Shown: positions 1-6,008, counted from the first letter of the stretch. The stretch is 8,540 bases of DNA from Actinomycetes bacterium (GCA_023450775.1 JAEXGP010000083.1:1-8540); one strand, 5' to 3'. Numbers and translations are program-made. The notes: generated from the sequence alone by a model not told the origin.

Positions 1-495
1 CACCAGTGCGGGGCGGTCCTCGCCCGCCCGCAGCGACGCGGCGTGCTCGCCGAGCGCCGACGGGTGCAGCGGGATCCGGCCGTCGGGCAGGTAGATCGTG
101 ACCCCGCGGGCGCGGGCCTCCAGGTCCACCGGGTCGCCGAGCGCCACGAACGCGGCCACGTCCGCGATCGCGTACCGCACGACGTAGCCGCGACCGGGTG
201 AGCCGCCGCCGGGGCCGGTGCCGACCCACACCGCCTGGTCCAGGTCCGTGCTGCCCGGCGGGTCGATCGTCACGAAGTCGACGTCGGTCAGGTCGACGCG
301 CTCGCGGCCCGCGGCGCGGTCACCGGCGAGGCCGCCGTGGGTCGCGGCGTCCTCCGCGGCGGCGAGCACCTCCGGCGGGAAGCCGTCGGGGAGCTCGAGT
401 CGCTGCCGCAGCGCCACCAGCCCGGCGCGGATGCGCTCGGACGCGGCGCCGGCCGGCTGTTCGACGGGCGGGACTCGGAGCGGCGGCGTCGGCAC
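1..495 (-). CDS. RNB-domain exoribonuclease (RNase II/R family), 5' part only
   Basis: Partial gene: 165 codons are present and the C-terminal part lies beyond the left edge. Members of this family degrade single-stranded RNA 3' to 5' with Mg2+ in the cytoplasm. The start of the RNB catalytic domain is visible: D78-PPGS-T-D84-L-D86-Q87-A matches the metal-binding motif (E. coli RNase II D201, D207, D209, D210), followed by YAIADVAAFV (108-117), a conserved RNB strand, and YLPDGRIPLHP (135-145). Position 87 is Gln where E. coli has the fourth Asp; I recall Gln as usual in the short actinobacterial single-domain members, so it need not mean inactivity. No N-terminal cold-shock domains precede it, which also fits that short type. 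The GTG start at 495 is the only start codon after an in-frame TGA 11 codons upstream; no clear Shine-Dalgarno is seen. It follows the aminotransferase by 73 bp on the same strand and may be co-transcribed. Confidence 0.9.
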   Translation of the reverse strand, partial: MPTPPLRVPPVEQPAGAASERIRAGLVALRQRLELPDGFPPEVLAAAEDAATHGGLAGDRAAGRERVDLTDVDFVTIDPPGSTDLDQAVWVGTGPGGGSPGRGYVVRYAIADVAAFVALGDPVDLEARARGVTIYLPDGRIPLHPSALGEHAASLRAGEDRPALV

Positions 496-568
496 GGGTC
501 CGGGGCGGTCGGGTCGGAGGGGAGCGGGTCAGGCAGGGAGCGAGGGAGCGAGGGACGACGCGAGCGGC
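496..568 (-). other. Spacer between aminotransferase and RNB gene with an 8-bp tandem repeat
   Basis: This 73-bp gap separates two same-strand genes. On the plus strand it holds GGGAGCGA twice in tandem (536-543, 544-551) followed by a partial third copy (552-555). No TANNNT box, ribosome binding site or stable hairpin was recognised, so whether the RNB gene has its own promoter is unresolved. Confidence 0.5.
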
Positions 569-1972
569 TCAGCGGGACCGCAGCGAGTCCCAGGCCTCCA
601 CGAGCACCGTGCGCAGCACGGACTCGATCAGGTCGAGCTCGGTGTCGCCCGAGATCAGCGGCGGCGAGAGGATGATCATCGGGTCCGAGCGGTCGTCGGC
701 CCGGCACATGAGGCCGAGCTCGAACAGCCGGTGCGAGATCTGCCCCTTCAGCAGCCAGGCCGACTCCTCGTCGGTGAACGTGTCCAGGGTGTCGGGGTCG
801 CGCACGAGCTCGACCGAGCGGAGGAAGCCGTCGCCGCGCACGTCGCCCACGATCGGCAGGTCGAGCAGGCCCTCCAGCCGCTCGCGGAAGCCGTCGGCGC
901 GGCGACGCACGTTGCCGAGCACGTCCTCGTGCTCGATCACGTCCAGGTTGGCCATCGCCACCGCGCAGCTGACCGGGTGGCCGCCGAACGTGATGCCGTG
1001 CAGGAACGTGGAGCCGGCCTCGACGAAGGGCTGGGCCAGCCGGTCGCTCACCAGCACGCCGCCGAGCGGCGAGTACCCGGACGTCACGCCCTTGGCGAAC
1101 GTGATCATGTCGGGTCGGTAGTCGAACCGGTCGGCACCGAACCAGTGGCCCAGCCGGCCGAACGCGCAGATCACCTCGTCGGACACGAGCAGCACGCCGT
1201 GGTGGTCGCAGATCTCGCGCACCCGACGGAAGTAGCCGGGTGGCGGCGGGATGGTCCCGCCGGTGTTCTGCACGGGCTCCAGGTACACCGCCGCGACCGT
1301 GTCGGGACCCTCCATGCGGATCCGCTCGTCGATGTCGCGGGCGCACAGCTCGGCCCACTCCTCGTCGAAGGAGTGCCCGGAGCGGAACGGGTTGGTGTGG
1401 CGGACCTTCACGGCGCCGGGGACCAGCGGCTCGAACGGCTCCTTGATCCCCGGCAGGCCGGTGATCGACAGGGCGCCCATCGTGGTGCCGTGGTACGCGA
1501 GGTTGCGGGAGATGACCTTGGTCCGGTTCGGCTGGCCGACCGCCTTGAAGTACTGGCGGGCCAGCTTCCAGGCGGTGTCGACCGCCTCGCTGCCCCCGGT
1601 GGTGAAGAACACCCGGTTGAGGTCGCCGGGGGCCATGCCCGTGAGCCGCTCGGCGAGCGCCAGCGCGGGCTCGGTGGCATACGACCAGATCGGGAAGTAG
1701 CCGAGCGTGGACATCTGCTCGGAGGCCGCGGCGGCGAGCTCGCGTCGGCCGTGGCCGACCTGGACGGTGAACAGGCCCGAGAGGCCGTCCAGGTAGCGGT
1801 TGCCGGCGCGGTCCCAGACGTAGCAGCCCTCGCCGCGGACCATCACGGGCAGCTCGTCGGTGGAGCTCATGGCCGTGAAGTGGCCCCAGAAGGGCGAGGC
1901 GGCGGCGGTGGGTCCGGGGTTCGGGGCGGTCGAGGTGGTGGGCGCTCCGGAGGCAGAGGTGGGGACTGGCAC
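569..1972 (-). CDS. Class III PLP-dependent aminotransferase (omega-transaminase type)
   Basis: 467-residue fold-type I aminotransferase of the ornithine/beta-alanine/omega-amino-acid class, expected to move an amino group between a primary amine or omega-amino acid and a keto acid using pyridoxal phosphate in the cytosol. Visible family landmarks are the substrate-side GEGCYVWD with YLDGLSGLF (47-68), the phosphate-binding TTGGSEA (124-130), YHG (160-162) whose aromatic residue stacks on PLP, LEPVQNTGG (231-239), LVSDEVICAFGRLG (262-275) with the PLP-nitrogen Asp265, and TFAKGVTSGYSPLGG (291-305) with Lys294 as the Schiff-base lysine. Length and motif order are normal and complete. The first 26 residues are Ser/Thr/Pro/Ala-rich and probably disordered. 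Start: GTG at 1972, the first start after an in-frame TAG, with AGGA at 1985-1982, 9 nt upstream. It is divergent from the crotonase gene. The substrate (beta-alanine, putrescine, taurine or a xenobiotic amine) cannot be read from sequence. Confidence 0.95.
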   Translation of the reverse strand: MPVPTSASGAPTTSTAPNPGPTAAASPFWGHFTAMSSTDELPVMVRGEGCYVWDRAGNRYLDGLSGLFTVQVGHGRRELAAAASEQMSTLGYFPIWSYATEPALALAERLTGMAPGDLNRVFFTTGGSEAVDTAWKLARQYFKAVGQPNRTKVISRNLAYHGTTMGALSITGLPGIKEPFEPLVPGAVKVRHTNPFRSGHSFDEEWAELCARDIDERIRMEGPDTVAAVYLEPVQNTGGTIPPPPGYFRRVREICDHHGVLLVSDEVICAFGRLGHWFGADRFDYRPDMITFAKGVTSGYSPLGGVLVSDRLAQPFVEAGSTFLHGITFGGHPVSCAVAMANLDVIEHEDVLGNVRRRADGFRERLEGLLDLPIVGDVRGDGFLRSVELVRDPDTLDTFTDEESAWLLKGQISHRLFELGLMCRADDRSDPMIILSPPLISGDTELDLIESVLRTVLVEAWDSLRSR

Positions 1973-1981
1973 GGGTATCGG

Positions 1982-1985
1982 TCCT
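1982..1985 (-). promoter_or_regulatory. Ribosome binding site of the aminotransferase gene
   Basis: AGGA on the minus strand lies 9 nt before the GTG start at 1972. It supports that start over any internal one and sets this gene apart from several neighbours that look leaderless. Confidence 0.5.
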
Positions 1986-2002
1986 GGATCGGTGACCTGC
2001 CG

Positions 2003-2008
2003 ACGCTA
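2003..2008 (-). promoter_or_regulatory. Putative -10 box for the aminotransferase gene
   Basis: TAGCGT on the minus strand fits the actinobacterial TANNNT -10 consensus. Transcription would begin near 1996, giving a leader of about 24 nt that contains the AGGA ribosome site. No good -35 was found. The same hexamer lies on the plus strand before the divergent gene (2095-2100). Confidence 0.4.
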
Positions 2009-2032
2009 TGCCCGTCGACAGGCCGAGCGGAA

Positions 2033-2084
2033 GCCGACCGGAGCCGGCACGTCCGGTGTACCCCGCCGGCTCGCGCCGGTCGGC
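2033..2084. repeat. Large bulged inverted repeat in the divergent control region
   Basis: Arm 2033-2041 (GCCGACCGG) is fully complementary to 2076-2084 (CCGGTCGGC), and 2042-2048 (AGCCGGC) to 2065-2071 (GCCGGCT). This gives 16 paired positions with a 4-nt bulge (2072-2075) and a 16-nt loop. It sits between the two divergent TAGCGT boxes, reaching the expected -35 zone of the crotonase promoter. It could be an operator or dyad shared by both genes; GC-rich sequence makes chance dyads commoner, so the function is inferred. Confidence 0.5.
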
Positions 2085-2094
2085 GCGGCCCGCG

Positions 2095-2100
2095 TAGCGT
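2095..2100 (+). promoter_or_regulatory. Putative -10 box for the crotonase-like gene
   Basis: TAGCGT fits TANNNT and ends 8 nt before the GTG at 2109, so transcription would start at about 2107 and the mRNA would be essentially leaderless. No Shine-Dalgarno lies between, which agrees. No clear -35 was seen. Confidence 0.45.
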
Positions 2101-2108
2101 GACCGGCC

Positions 2109-2915
2109 GTGGACGACCGCTACGCCGACTTCGGCGACCTCACCTTCGACCGCCCCTCCGACGGCGTGCTGCGCATCACGCTCGACGGGCCCGGGCTCAA
2201 CGCCGTGGATGCCGCCGTGCACCGCCAGCTCGCGGACGTCTGGCTGGCGGTCGACCGCGACCCGGAGACCCGCGTGGCGGTCCTCCGGGGTGCCGGGAAG
2301 GCGTTCTCGGCCGGCGGCAGCTTCGAGCTGCTCGACGGGATGATCCAGGACTACGCGATGCGGACCCGGGTCCTGCGCGAGGCCCGGGACCTGGTGTTCA
2401 ACGTGATCGACTGCTCCAAGCCGATCGTGTCCGCCCTGCACGGCCCGGCGGTCGGTGCCGGCCTCGTGGCCGGGTTGCTGGCCGACGTGTCGGTGGCCGG
2501 CCGCTCCGCCCGCATCATCGACGGCCACACCCGCCTGGGCGTCGCCGCCGGCGACCACGCCGCGGTGTGCTGGCCGCTCCTGTGCGGCATGGCCAAGGCC
2601 AAGTACTACCTGCTGACGTGCGAGCCGCTGTCGGGCGAGGAGGCCGAGCGCATCGGGCTGGTGTCGCTGTGCGTCGACGACGACCTCGTGCAGGACCGGG
2701 CGCTCGAGGTGGCCGAGCAGCTGGCCGGCGGCGCCCCGTCGGCGATCCGCTGGACCAAGCACGCGCTCAACAACTGGTACCGGGACCATTCATCGATCTT
2801 CGACGCCTCCTGGGGCCTCGAGTTCTACGGGTTCGGCGGCCCGGACGTGGCCGAGGGCCTGGCGTCGCACCTGGAGAAGCGCCCGCCGGACTTCACCGGC
2901 CCCACGAGCGAGTAG
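2109..2915 (+). CDS. Crotonase-fold (enoyl-CoA hydratase/isomerase family) protein lacking the hydratase glutamates
   Basis: 268-residue crotonase-superfamily protein, acting presumably on a CoA thioester in the cytosol. Fold landmarks are AFSAGGSFELL (65-75, first oxyanion-hole segment), SKPIVSALHGPAVGAGLVAGLLAD (103-126, second oxyanion-hole segment), the RLG turn (142-144), and LLTCEPLSGEEAERIGLVS (168-186). Ungapped comparison with rat mitochondrial hydratase puts Val120 at Glu144 and His140 at Glu164, keeping the 20-residue spacing; both acid/base residues are therefore absent, so a simple hydratase is unlikely. The C-terminus (WTKHALNNW, 215-223, then LEFYGFGGPDVAEGL, 237-251) resembles a subfamily widely annotated only as enoyl-CoA hydratase/isomerase. 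Isomerase, hydrolase or lyase activity are all possible. The GTG start at 2109 is backed by a TANNNT box 8 nt upstream. It is divergent from the aminotransferase and convergent with the flavin oxidoreductase. Confidence 0.9.
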   Translation: MDDRYADFGDLTFDRPSDGVLRITLDGPGLNAVDAAVHRQLADVWLAVDRDPETRVAVLRGAGKAFSAGGSFELLDGMIQDYAMRTRVLREARDLVFNVIDCSKPIVSALHGPAVGAGLVAGLLADVSVAGRSARIIDGHTRLGVAAGDHAAVCWPLLCGMAKAKYYLLTCEPLSGEEAERIGLVSLCVDDDLVQDRALEVAEQLAGGAPSAIRWTKHALNNWYRDHSSIFDASWGLEFYGFGGPDVAEGLASHLEKRPPDFTGPTSE

Positions 2916-2930
2916 GGAGCTCCCGCCGCG

Positions 2931-2963
2931 CCGCCGCCCACGGGCGCCGAAGGCCGGCGGCGG
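2931..2963. terminator. Hairpin between convergent genes, probable bidirectional terminator
   Basis: CCGCCGCC (2931-2938) pairs perfectly with GGCGGCGG (2956-2963) across a 17-nt loop, filling most of the 48-bp gap between the stop codons of two convergent genes. There is no T-tract on either side, as is common in high-GC actinobacteria, so efficiency cannot be judged. Confidence 0.45.
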
Positions 2964-4130
2964 TCAGGTGACGAGGACGCAGCGGGTGCCGGTGTAGATC
3001 GTCGGCAGGCACTTGTTGCAGTGCACGCACAGGCCCTCGTGGCCCTCGTCGGCCTGCATGCGGTTGACGAGGTCGGGCTCGCGGAGCAGCGCCCGGGCCA
3101 TGGCGACGAACTCGAAGCCCTCGGCCATGGCGCCCTCGATGGTCTCGCGCAGGTTGATGCCGCCCAGCAGGACGAGCGGCATGGTGAGCTCGTCGCGGAA
3201 CTGGCGCGCGAACGGCAGGAAGAACCCCTCCTCGAAGGGGTACTTCGGGAACAGCTTCGGCCCGTAGAACCGCAGGCCGAAGCCGACCGCCGCCGGCTGC
3301 GTGGCCCGGAACTCCTTCAGGGGCACGTCGCCGCGGAAGAAGTACATGCCGTTGAGGAGGGAGCTGCCGCCCGTGAGCTGCAGGGCGTCCAGGTGGCCGT
3401 CGGCCTCGAGCAGCTTGGCCATCGGCAGGCTCTCGTCCAGCCACAGCCCGCCGTCCACCCCGTCGGCCATGTTGAACTTGGCCGTGACCGCCATGTGGTC
3501 GGGCGCGGCCTCCTTGACCGCCGCCAGCACCCGACGGGGGAACGCCATCCGGTGGGCGATCGAGCCGCCGTACTCGTCGGTCCGCTTGTTGAGGTTCGGG
3601 CTCATGAAGGAGCTGAGCAGGTAGTTGTGGCCCAGGTGGACCTCGATGGCGTCGAACCCGGCGTCCGACGCCACCTGCGTGGCCCGCACGAAGTCGTCCA
3701 CCACCCGGTCGAGCTGCTCGCGGGTCGCGCCCTTGACCCGGGTCATGGCGGGGGCGCTGAACCGGGTGGACGGCGCGAGCGTCGGCAGGCCGTTGGAGCG
3801 CGTGTTGGCCACAAGGCCGGCGTGGCCCAGCTGTGCGGCGATGGCGGCGCCCTCGGCGTGCACGGCGTCGGTGAGGCGACGCAGGTCGGGCACCCGGTCG
3901 GGGTCCATCACCAGCGTGTGGCGGTGCACCCGGCCGTCGGGTGACACCGCGCAGTAGGCGACCGTCGTCATGCCGACGCCGCCGGCGGCCACGCGGCGGT
4001 GGAACTCGATGAGCTCGTCGCTGACCGCGCCGCGGGTCATCACGCCCTCGAACGTGGCCGCCTTGACGATGCGGTTGCGGAGCGTGAGCGGGCCCAGTCG
4101 GGCGGGTGCGAACGGGTCGGGATGCGTCAC
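2964..4130 (-). CDS. NADH:flavin oxidoreductase / Old Yellow Enzyme family with C-terminal cysteine cluster
   Basis: 388-residue FMN-binding TIM-barrel ene-reductase of the type that reduces activated C=C bonds or dienoyl-CoA compounds in the cytosol. Landmarks are LGPLTLRNRIVKAA (12-25), QLGHAG (100-105), EVHLGHNYLLSSFMSPNLNKRTDEYGGS (163-190) with the His165/His168 substrate pair, and LLGGINLRETIEGAMAEGFEFVAMARALLREP with the phosphate-binding end of the barrel. Cys368, Cys371, Cys374 and Cys384 form a C-x2-C-x2-C-x9-C set at the extreme C-terminus, where 2,4-dienoyl-CoA reductase carries its 4Fe-4S cluster; the FAD/NADPH-binding domain that normally follows is absent. I chose GTG at 4130: AAGGGGG lies 6 nt upstream and the protein then begins as its relatives do. 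An in-frame GTG at 4172 would add 14 atypical residues. It is convergent with the crotonase and divergent from the GGDEF gene. Confidence 0.93.
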   Translation of the reverse strand: MTHPDPFAPARLGPLTLRNRIVKAATFEGVMTRGAVSDELIEFHRRVAAGGVGMTTVAYCAVSPDGRVHRHTLVMDPDRVPDLRRLTDAVHAEGAAIAAQLGHAGLVANTRSNGLPTLAPSTRFSAPAMTRVKGATREQLDRVVDDFVRATQVASDAGFDAIEVHLGHNYLLSSFMSPNLNKRTDEYGGSIAHRMAFPRRVLAAVKEAAPDHMAVTAKFNMADGVDGGLWLDESLPMAKLLEADGHLDALQLTGGSSLLNGMYFFRGDVPLKEFRATQPAAVGFGLRFYGPKLFPKYPFEEGFFLPFARQFRDELTMPLVLLGGINLRETIEGAMAEGFEFVAMARALLREPDLVNRMQADEGHEGLCVHCNKCLPTIYTGTRCVLVT

Positions 4131-4136
4131 CGTCGG

Positions 4137-4143
4137 CCCCCTT
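4137..4143 (-). promoter_or_regulatory. Strong ribosome binding site deciding the oxidoreductase start
   Basis: AAGGGGG on the minus strand lies 6 nt before the GTG at 4130. This Shine-Dalgarno-like sequence is the main reason for preferring 4130 over the in-frame GTG at 4172. Confidence 0.65.
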
Positions 4144-4221
4144 CCCGGGCCGCACCGGTCACGCCGCGCCACCCCGTCCCCGCGGGCCGCTGGGTCGGGT
4201 GCGACGCTCGGGTCGTCGGAC

Positions 4222-4254
4222 GGTCGGACATGTGCCGAACAGTAGGTCGGAACA
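4222..4254. repeat. Direct repeats GGTCGGACA / GGTCGGAACA in a divergent promoter region
   Basis: GGTCGGACA (4222-4230) recurs as GGTCGGAACA (4245-4254), 23 bp apart, with a degenerate third copy just upstream (GTCGTCGGACG). They lie between the divergent flavin oxidoreductase and GGDEF genes, a natural place for operator half-sites. Evidence is repetition only. Confidence 0.3.
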
Positions 4255-4269
4255 CGCGAGATCGCTCCG

Positions 4270-4275
4270 TACCCT
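4270..4275 (+). promoter_or_regulatory. Putative -10 box for the GGDEF gene
   Basis: TACCCT fits TANNNT and ends 7 nt before the GTG at 4283, predicting transcription from about 4282 and a leaderless mRNA. TCGGAA (4247-4252), 17 nt upstream, matches four of six bases of TTGACA. A GGGAGG abuts the GTG with no spacer, which would be a poor ribosome site, so the leaderless reading is preferred. Confidence 0.4.
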
Positions 4276-4282
4276 CGGGAGG

Positions 4283-5698
4283 GTGCACCACCTGCCCTCC
4301 GACCGCCGACTGCCCGATTCCCTGCGCCTGCCCGGGGGTGCTCCGGAGCTGGCGGCGCTGCGGGAGGGCGAGCTCCCCGACGACGACTGGAGCGCCCGTG
4401 CGGCCACCGAGCTGTCGCCCGACCTGCTGGTGCTCGTCGATCCGCTGATGCGGGCGGTGTGGACGAACGGCGCGGTCGAGCGGATGCTGGGCATCCCTCG
4501 CGGCGAGATGCTCGGCATGGTCGTGAGCGAGTACGTGCACCCCGACGACCTGGTGGTGGCGCTCGGCGCGATCAACGAGGTCCAGCGGGCCGACGGGTAC
4601 CACGTCGCCACCCGCATCCGGGTGCTGCGCTGGGACGGCTCGTACCTCGACACCCGCGTCACGGCCACGACGATCACCGACGACGACGGCGTGTGGATGG
4701 TGCTGGCCCTCCGGCCGGTGGAGGACGAGGTCGCGGTCGAGCGCCGGCGGGCGCAGCTGAAGGCGCTGGCGCAGAACGTCTACGTCGAGTGCGCCGCCAT
4801 GCACTGGTACGAGCTCGGCGACCGCGTCGCCGGCATGCTCGGCGCGCTCGCGGGCGTGGTCGGCTCGATGACCGTCGAGCTGCTCGAGCCCGACGGCGCC
4901 GGCTTCACGCGGGTGGCCGGATGGGCCCGCGACGGCAGCCGTCCGACGGCGGGCGAGGCGGTCGACGTGCTGGCGGATCTGGAGCGGCTGCGGGTGGCGC
5001 CCTGCGTGGTCACCACGGTCCCGGCCGGTGGACCGTCCGGCACCGCCGCCGACGGGCAGGCGATGGTCGTCGAGCTCTGGCTCGACCGCGACGGCATCGT
5101 CCGGCTGGACTTCGACGGCTACACCGAGACCTGGGACGACGCGAACGCCGACATCATCGCCCTCATGTGCTCGACCATGCTCGCCACCATGCGGCGCTGC
5201 GAGCAGGAGTCCGAGCTCAACACGCGGGCGACCCGCGACCCGCTGACGCGACTGCTCAACCGGGACGCCCTGCGTCAGCGCCTGGGCGAGGTGCTGGGTG
5301 CGGCCCGGCCCGAGCGGCCGCCGGTCGTCCTGTTCGCCGACCTCAACAACTTCAAGCAGATGAACGACCGCTTCGGCCACCGGGAGGGCGACGCCGTGCT
5401 GTGCCGGGTGGCCGACGCGCTGTCGTCGAAGGTCCGGGCCGACGACTTCGCCGCCCGGATCGGCGGCGACGAGTTCGTGGTGGTGCTCGGCGAGGGCGAC
5501 GCGGAGCTCTCGGTCCTCGTCGAGCGGATCCGCACGGCGGTCGACGCCGCGCTGCTCGACTGGCCCGAGGTGACGGTCGCCGTGGGCGCGATCTGCGTGG
5601 GTCCCGACGACACGCTCGACGACGTCCTCGAGCTCGCGGACCGTGCGATGTACGCGGACAAGGCCCGCCTGCGAGCCGGCGACGTGCGGACGGCCTGA
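4283..5698 (+). CDS. PAS-GGDEF diguanylate cyclase, soluble
   Basis: 471-residue protein predicted to make cyclic di-GMP from two GTP. Residues about 42-146 form a PAS domain (SPDLLVLVDPLMRAVWTNGA at 45-64, VHPDDL at 85-90, WDGSYLDTRV at 117-126). Residues about 155-312 look like a second, GAF-like sensory region that I cannot assign firmly. The GGDEF domain covers about 317-465: DPLTRLLNR (319-327), ADLNNFKQMNDRFGHREGD (352-370) with Asp353 as metal ligand, and an intact RIGGDEF (392-398). Arg385-x-x-Asp388 stands exactly five residues before GGDEF, the canonical inhibitory I-site, so product feedback is likely. There is no signal peptide, transmembrane segment or EAL domain. Start: GTG 4283, placed by a TACCCT box 7 nt upstream and the PAS domain position. 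The frame stays open upstream, with GTG codons at 4106, 4199 and 4232, so the N-terminus is less certain than the rest. Confidence 0.9.
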   Translation: MHHLPSDRRLPDSLRLPGGAPELAALREGELPDDDWSARAATELSPDLLVLVDPLMRAVWTNGAVERMLGIPRGEMLGMVVSEYVHPDDLVVALGAINEVQRADGYHVATRIRVLRWDGSYLDTRVTATTITDDDGVWMVLALRPVEDEVAVERRRAQLKALAQNVYVECAAMHWYELGDRVAGMLGALAGVVGSMTVELLEPDGAGFTRVAGWARDGSRPTAGEAVDVLADLERLRVAPCVVTTVPAGGPSGTAADGQAMVVELWLDRDGIVRLDFDGYTETWDDANADIIALMCSTMLATMRRCEQESELNTRATRDPLTRLLNRDALRQRLGEVLGAARPERPPVVLFADLNNFKQMNDRFGHREGDAVLCRVADALSSKVRADDFAARIGGDEFVVVLGEGDAELSVLVERIRTAVDAALLDWPEVTVAVGAICVGPDDTLDDVLELADRAMYADKARLRAGDVRTA

Positions 5699-5700
5699 CC

Positions 5701-5757
5701 CCTCCGCGACGGCCGAGCGCCCTCCGCGACGGCCGAGCGCCCCCGACGGTCGAGCGC
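5701..5757. repeat. Tandem repeat after the GGDEF gene
   Basis: CCTCCGCGACGGCCGAGCGC occurs twice back to back without mismatch (5701-5720, 5721-5740), then a 17-bp shortened variant follows (5741-5757: CCCCGACGGTCGAGCGC), and CCCCGACGG starts a further partial copy. It begins 2 bp after the GGDEF stop codon. It looks like a slippage-generated minisatellite in the convergent spacer. Confidence 0.85.
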
Positions 5758-5765
5758 CCCCGACG

Positions 5766-5789
5766 GCCGCCCCGGGGGGATCGGGCGGC
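5766..5789. terminator. GC hairpin in the convergent spacer, possible terminator
   Basis: GCCGCCC (5766-5772) pairs perfectly with GGGCGGC (5783-5789) over a 10-nt loop. It lies between the ends of the GGDEF gene and the oppositely oriented small gene. There is no T-tract; position is the main support. Confidence 0.35.
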
Positions 5790-5807
5790 GTCAGGGGGGG
5801 GGTGGGG
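5774..5807 (+). other. G-run cluster with a 9-G homopolymer, possible G-quadruplex
   Basis: Four guanine runs lie close together on the plus strand: 6 G (5774-5779), 3 G (5783-5785), 9 G (5794-5802) and 4 G (5804-5807), with loops of 3, 8 and 1 nt. This fits a relaxed G-quadruplex pattern and overlaps the hairpin at 5766-5789, so the two structures would compete. The 9-G tract is also prone to slippage, but it is non-coding. Confidence 0.4.
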
Positions 5808-5812
5808 CGGTC

Positions 5813-6001
5813 TCAGCGCACGCCGTGGTGGCGCAGCAGCTGGTGGAGGTCCTCGTCGGAGATCGGCGTCCCGTCCAGATGCCCGTCGGTGTGGCGGTCG
5901 ACGATGACCTGCCCGGTCGCGTTCTCCACGGGCCAGTGGCTCCACGTCAGGTCCCGGCCGTCCGGCAGCGGGTAGAAGCGGTTGGTGGGAGTGATCGGCA
6001 C
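5813..6001 (-). CDS. Small hypothetical protein (62 aa)
   Basis: I do not recognise a family. From the GTG at 6001 the product has 62 residues, is His- and Asp-rich, has no signal peptide or membrane segment, and no cysteine. It contains a Trp/Pro segment (LTWSHWPVEN), a likely beta-strand (GQVIVDRHTDG) and a C-terminal helix (SDEDLHQLLRHHG). The ordinary composition and amphipathic end suggest a real folded mini-protein. Start: TACGGT (6014-6009) lies 7 nt before GTG 6001, the leaderless spacing seen at other genes here; GTG 6010 would add three residues and ATG 6046 would add 15 less protein-like ones. It is convergent with the GGDEF gene and divergent from azlC, so neighbours give no functional hint. 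Confidence 0.6.
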   Translation of the reverse strand: MPITPTNRFYPLPDGRDLTWSHWPVENATGQVIVDRHTDGHLDGTPISDEDLHQLLRHHGVR

Positions 6002-6008
6002 GTGATCC

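Noticed and set aside
288..2789. An 833-codon minus-strand open frame
   Set aside because: It is a different frame from both the aminotransferase and the RNB gene, is Arg/Pro/Ala-rich and shows no family motif. It persists only because stop codons are rare at this GC content.
218..2971. A 917-codon plus-strand open frame opposite the aminotransferase
   Set aside because: It is antisense to a complete, motif-rich aminotransferase and overlaps the crotonase in another frame. The product is low-complexity Arg/Gly/Ala/His text typical of shadow frames in high-GC DNA.
3021..3944. A 307-codon plus-strand frame inside the flavin oxidoreductase
   Set aside because: Antisense shadow of a gene with all Old Yellow Enzyme motifs; compositionally biased and without motifs.
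569..4130. The aminotransferase, crotonase and ene-reductase as a new catabolic cluster
   Set aside because: They occupy three separate transcription units in alternating orientation and no shared substrate can be read from sequence. Only the shared divergent control region of the first two supports a link, so it is not claimed as a system.
4106..4282. An N-terminal extension of the GGDEF protein from GTG 4106
   Set aside because: It would overlap the divergent oxidoreductase gene, is Arg/Pro-rich without structure, and lacks promoter or ribosome-site support.
5701..5757. CRISPR-like repeat array
   Set aside because: The repeats are directly adjacent without spacers and vary in length; no cas genes are nearby.
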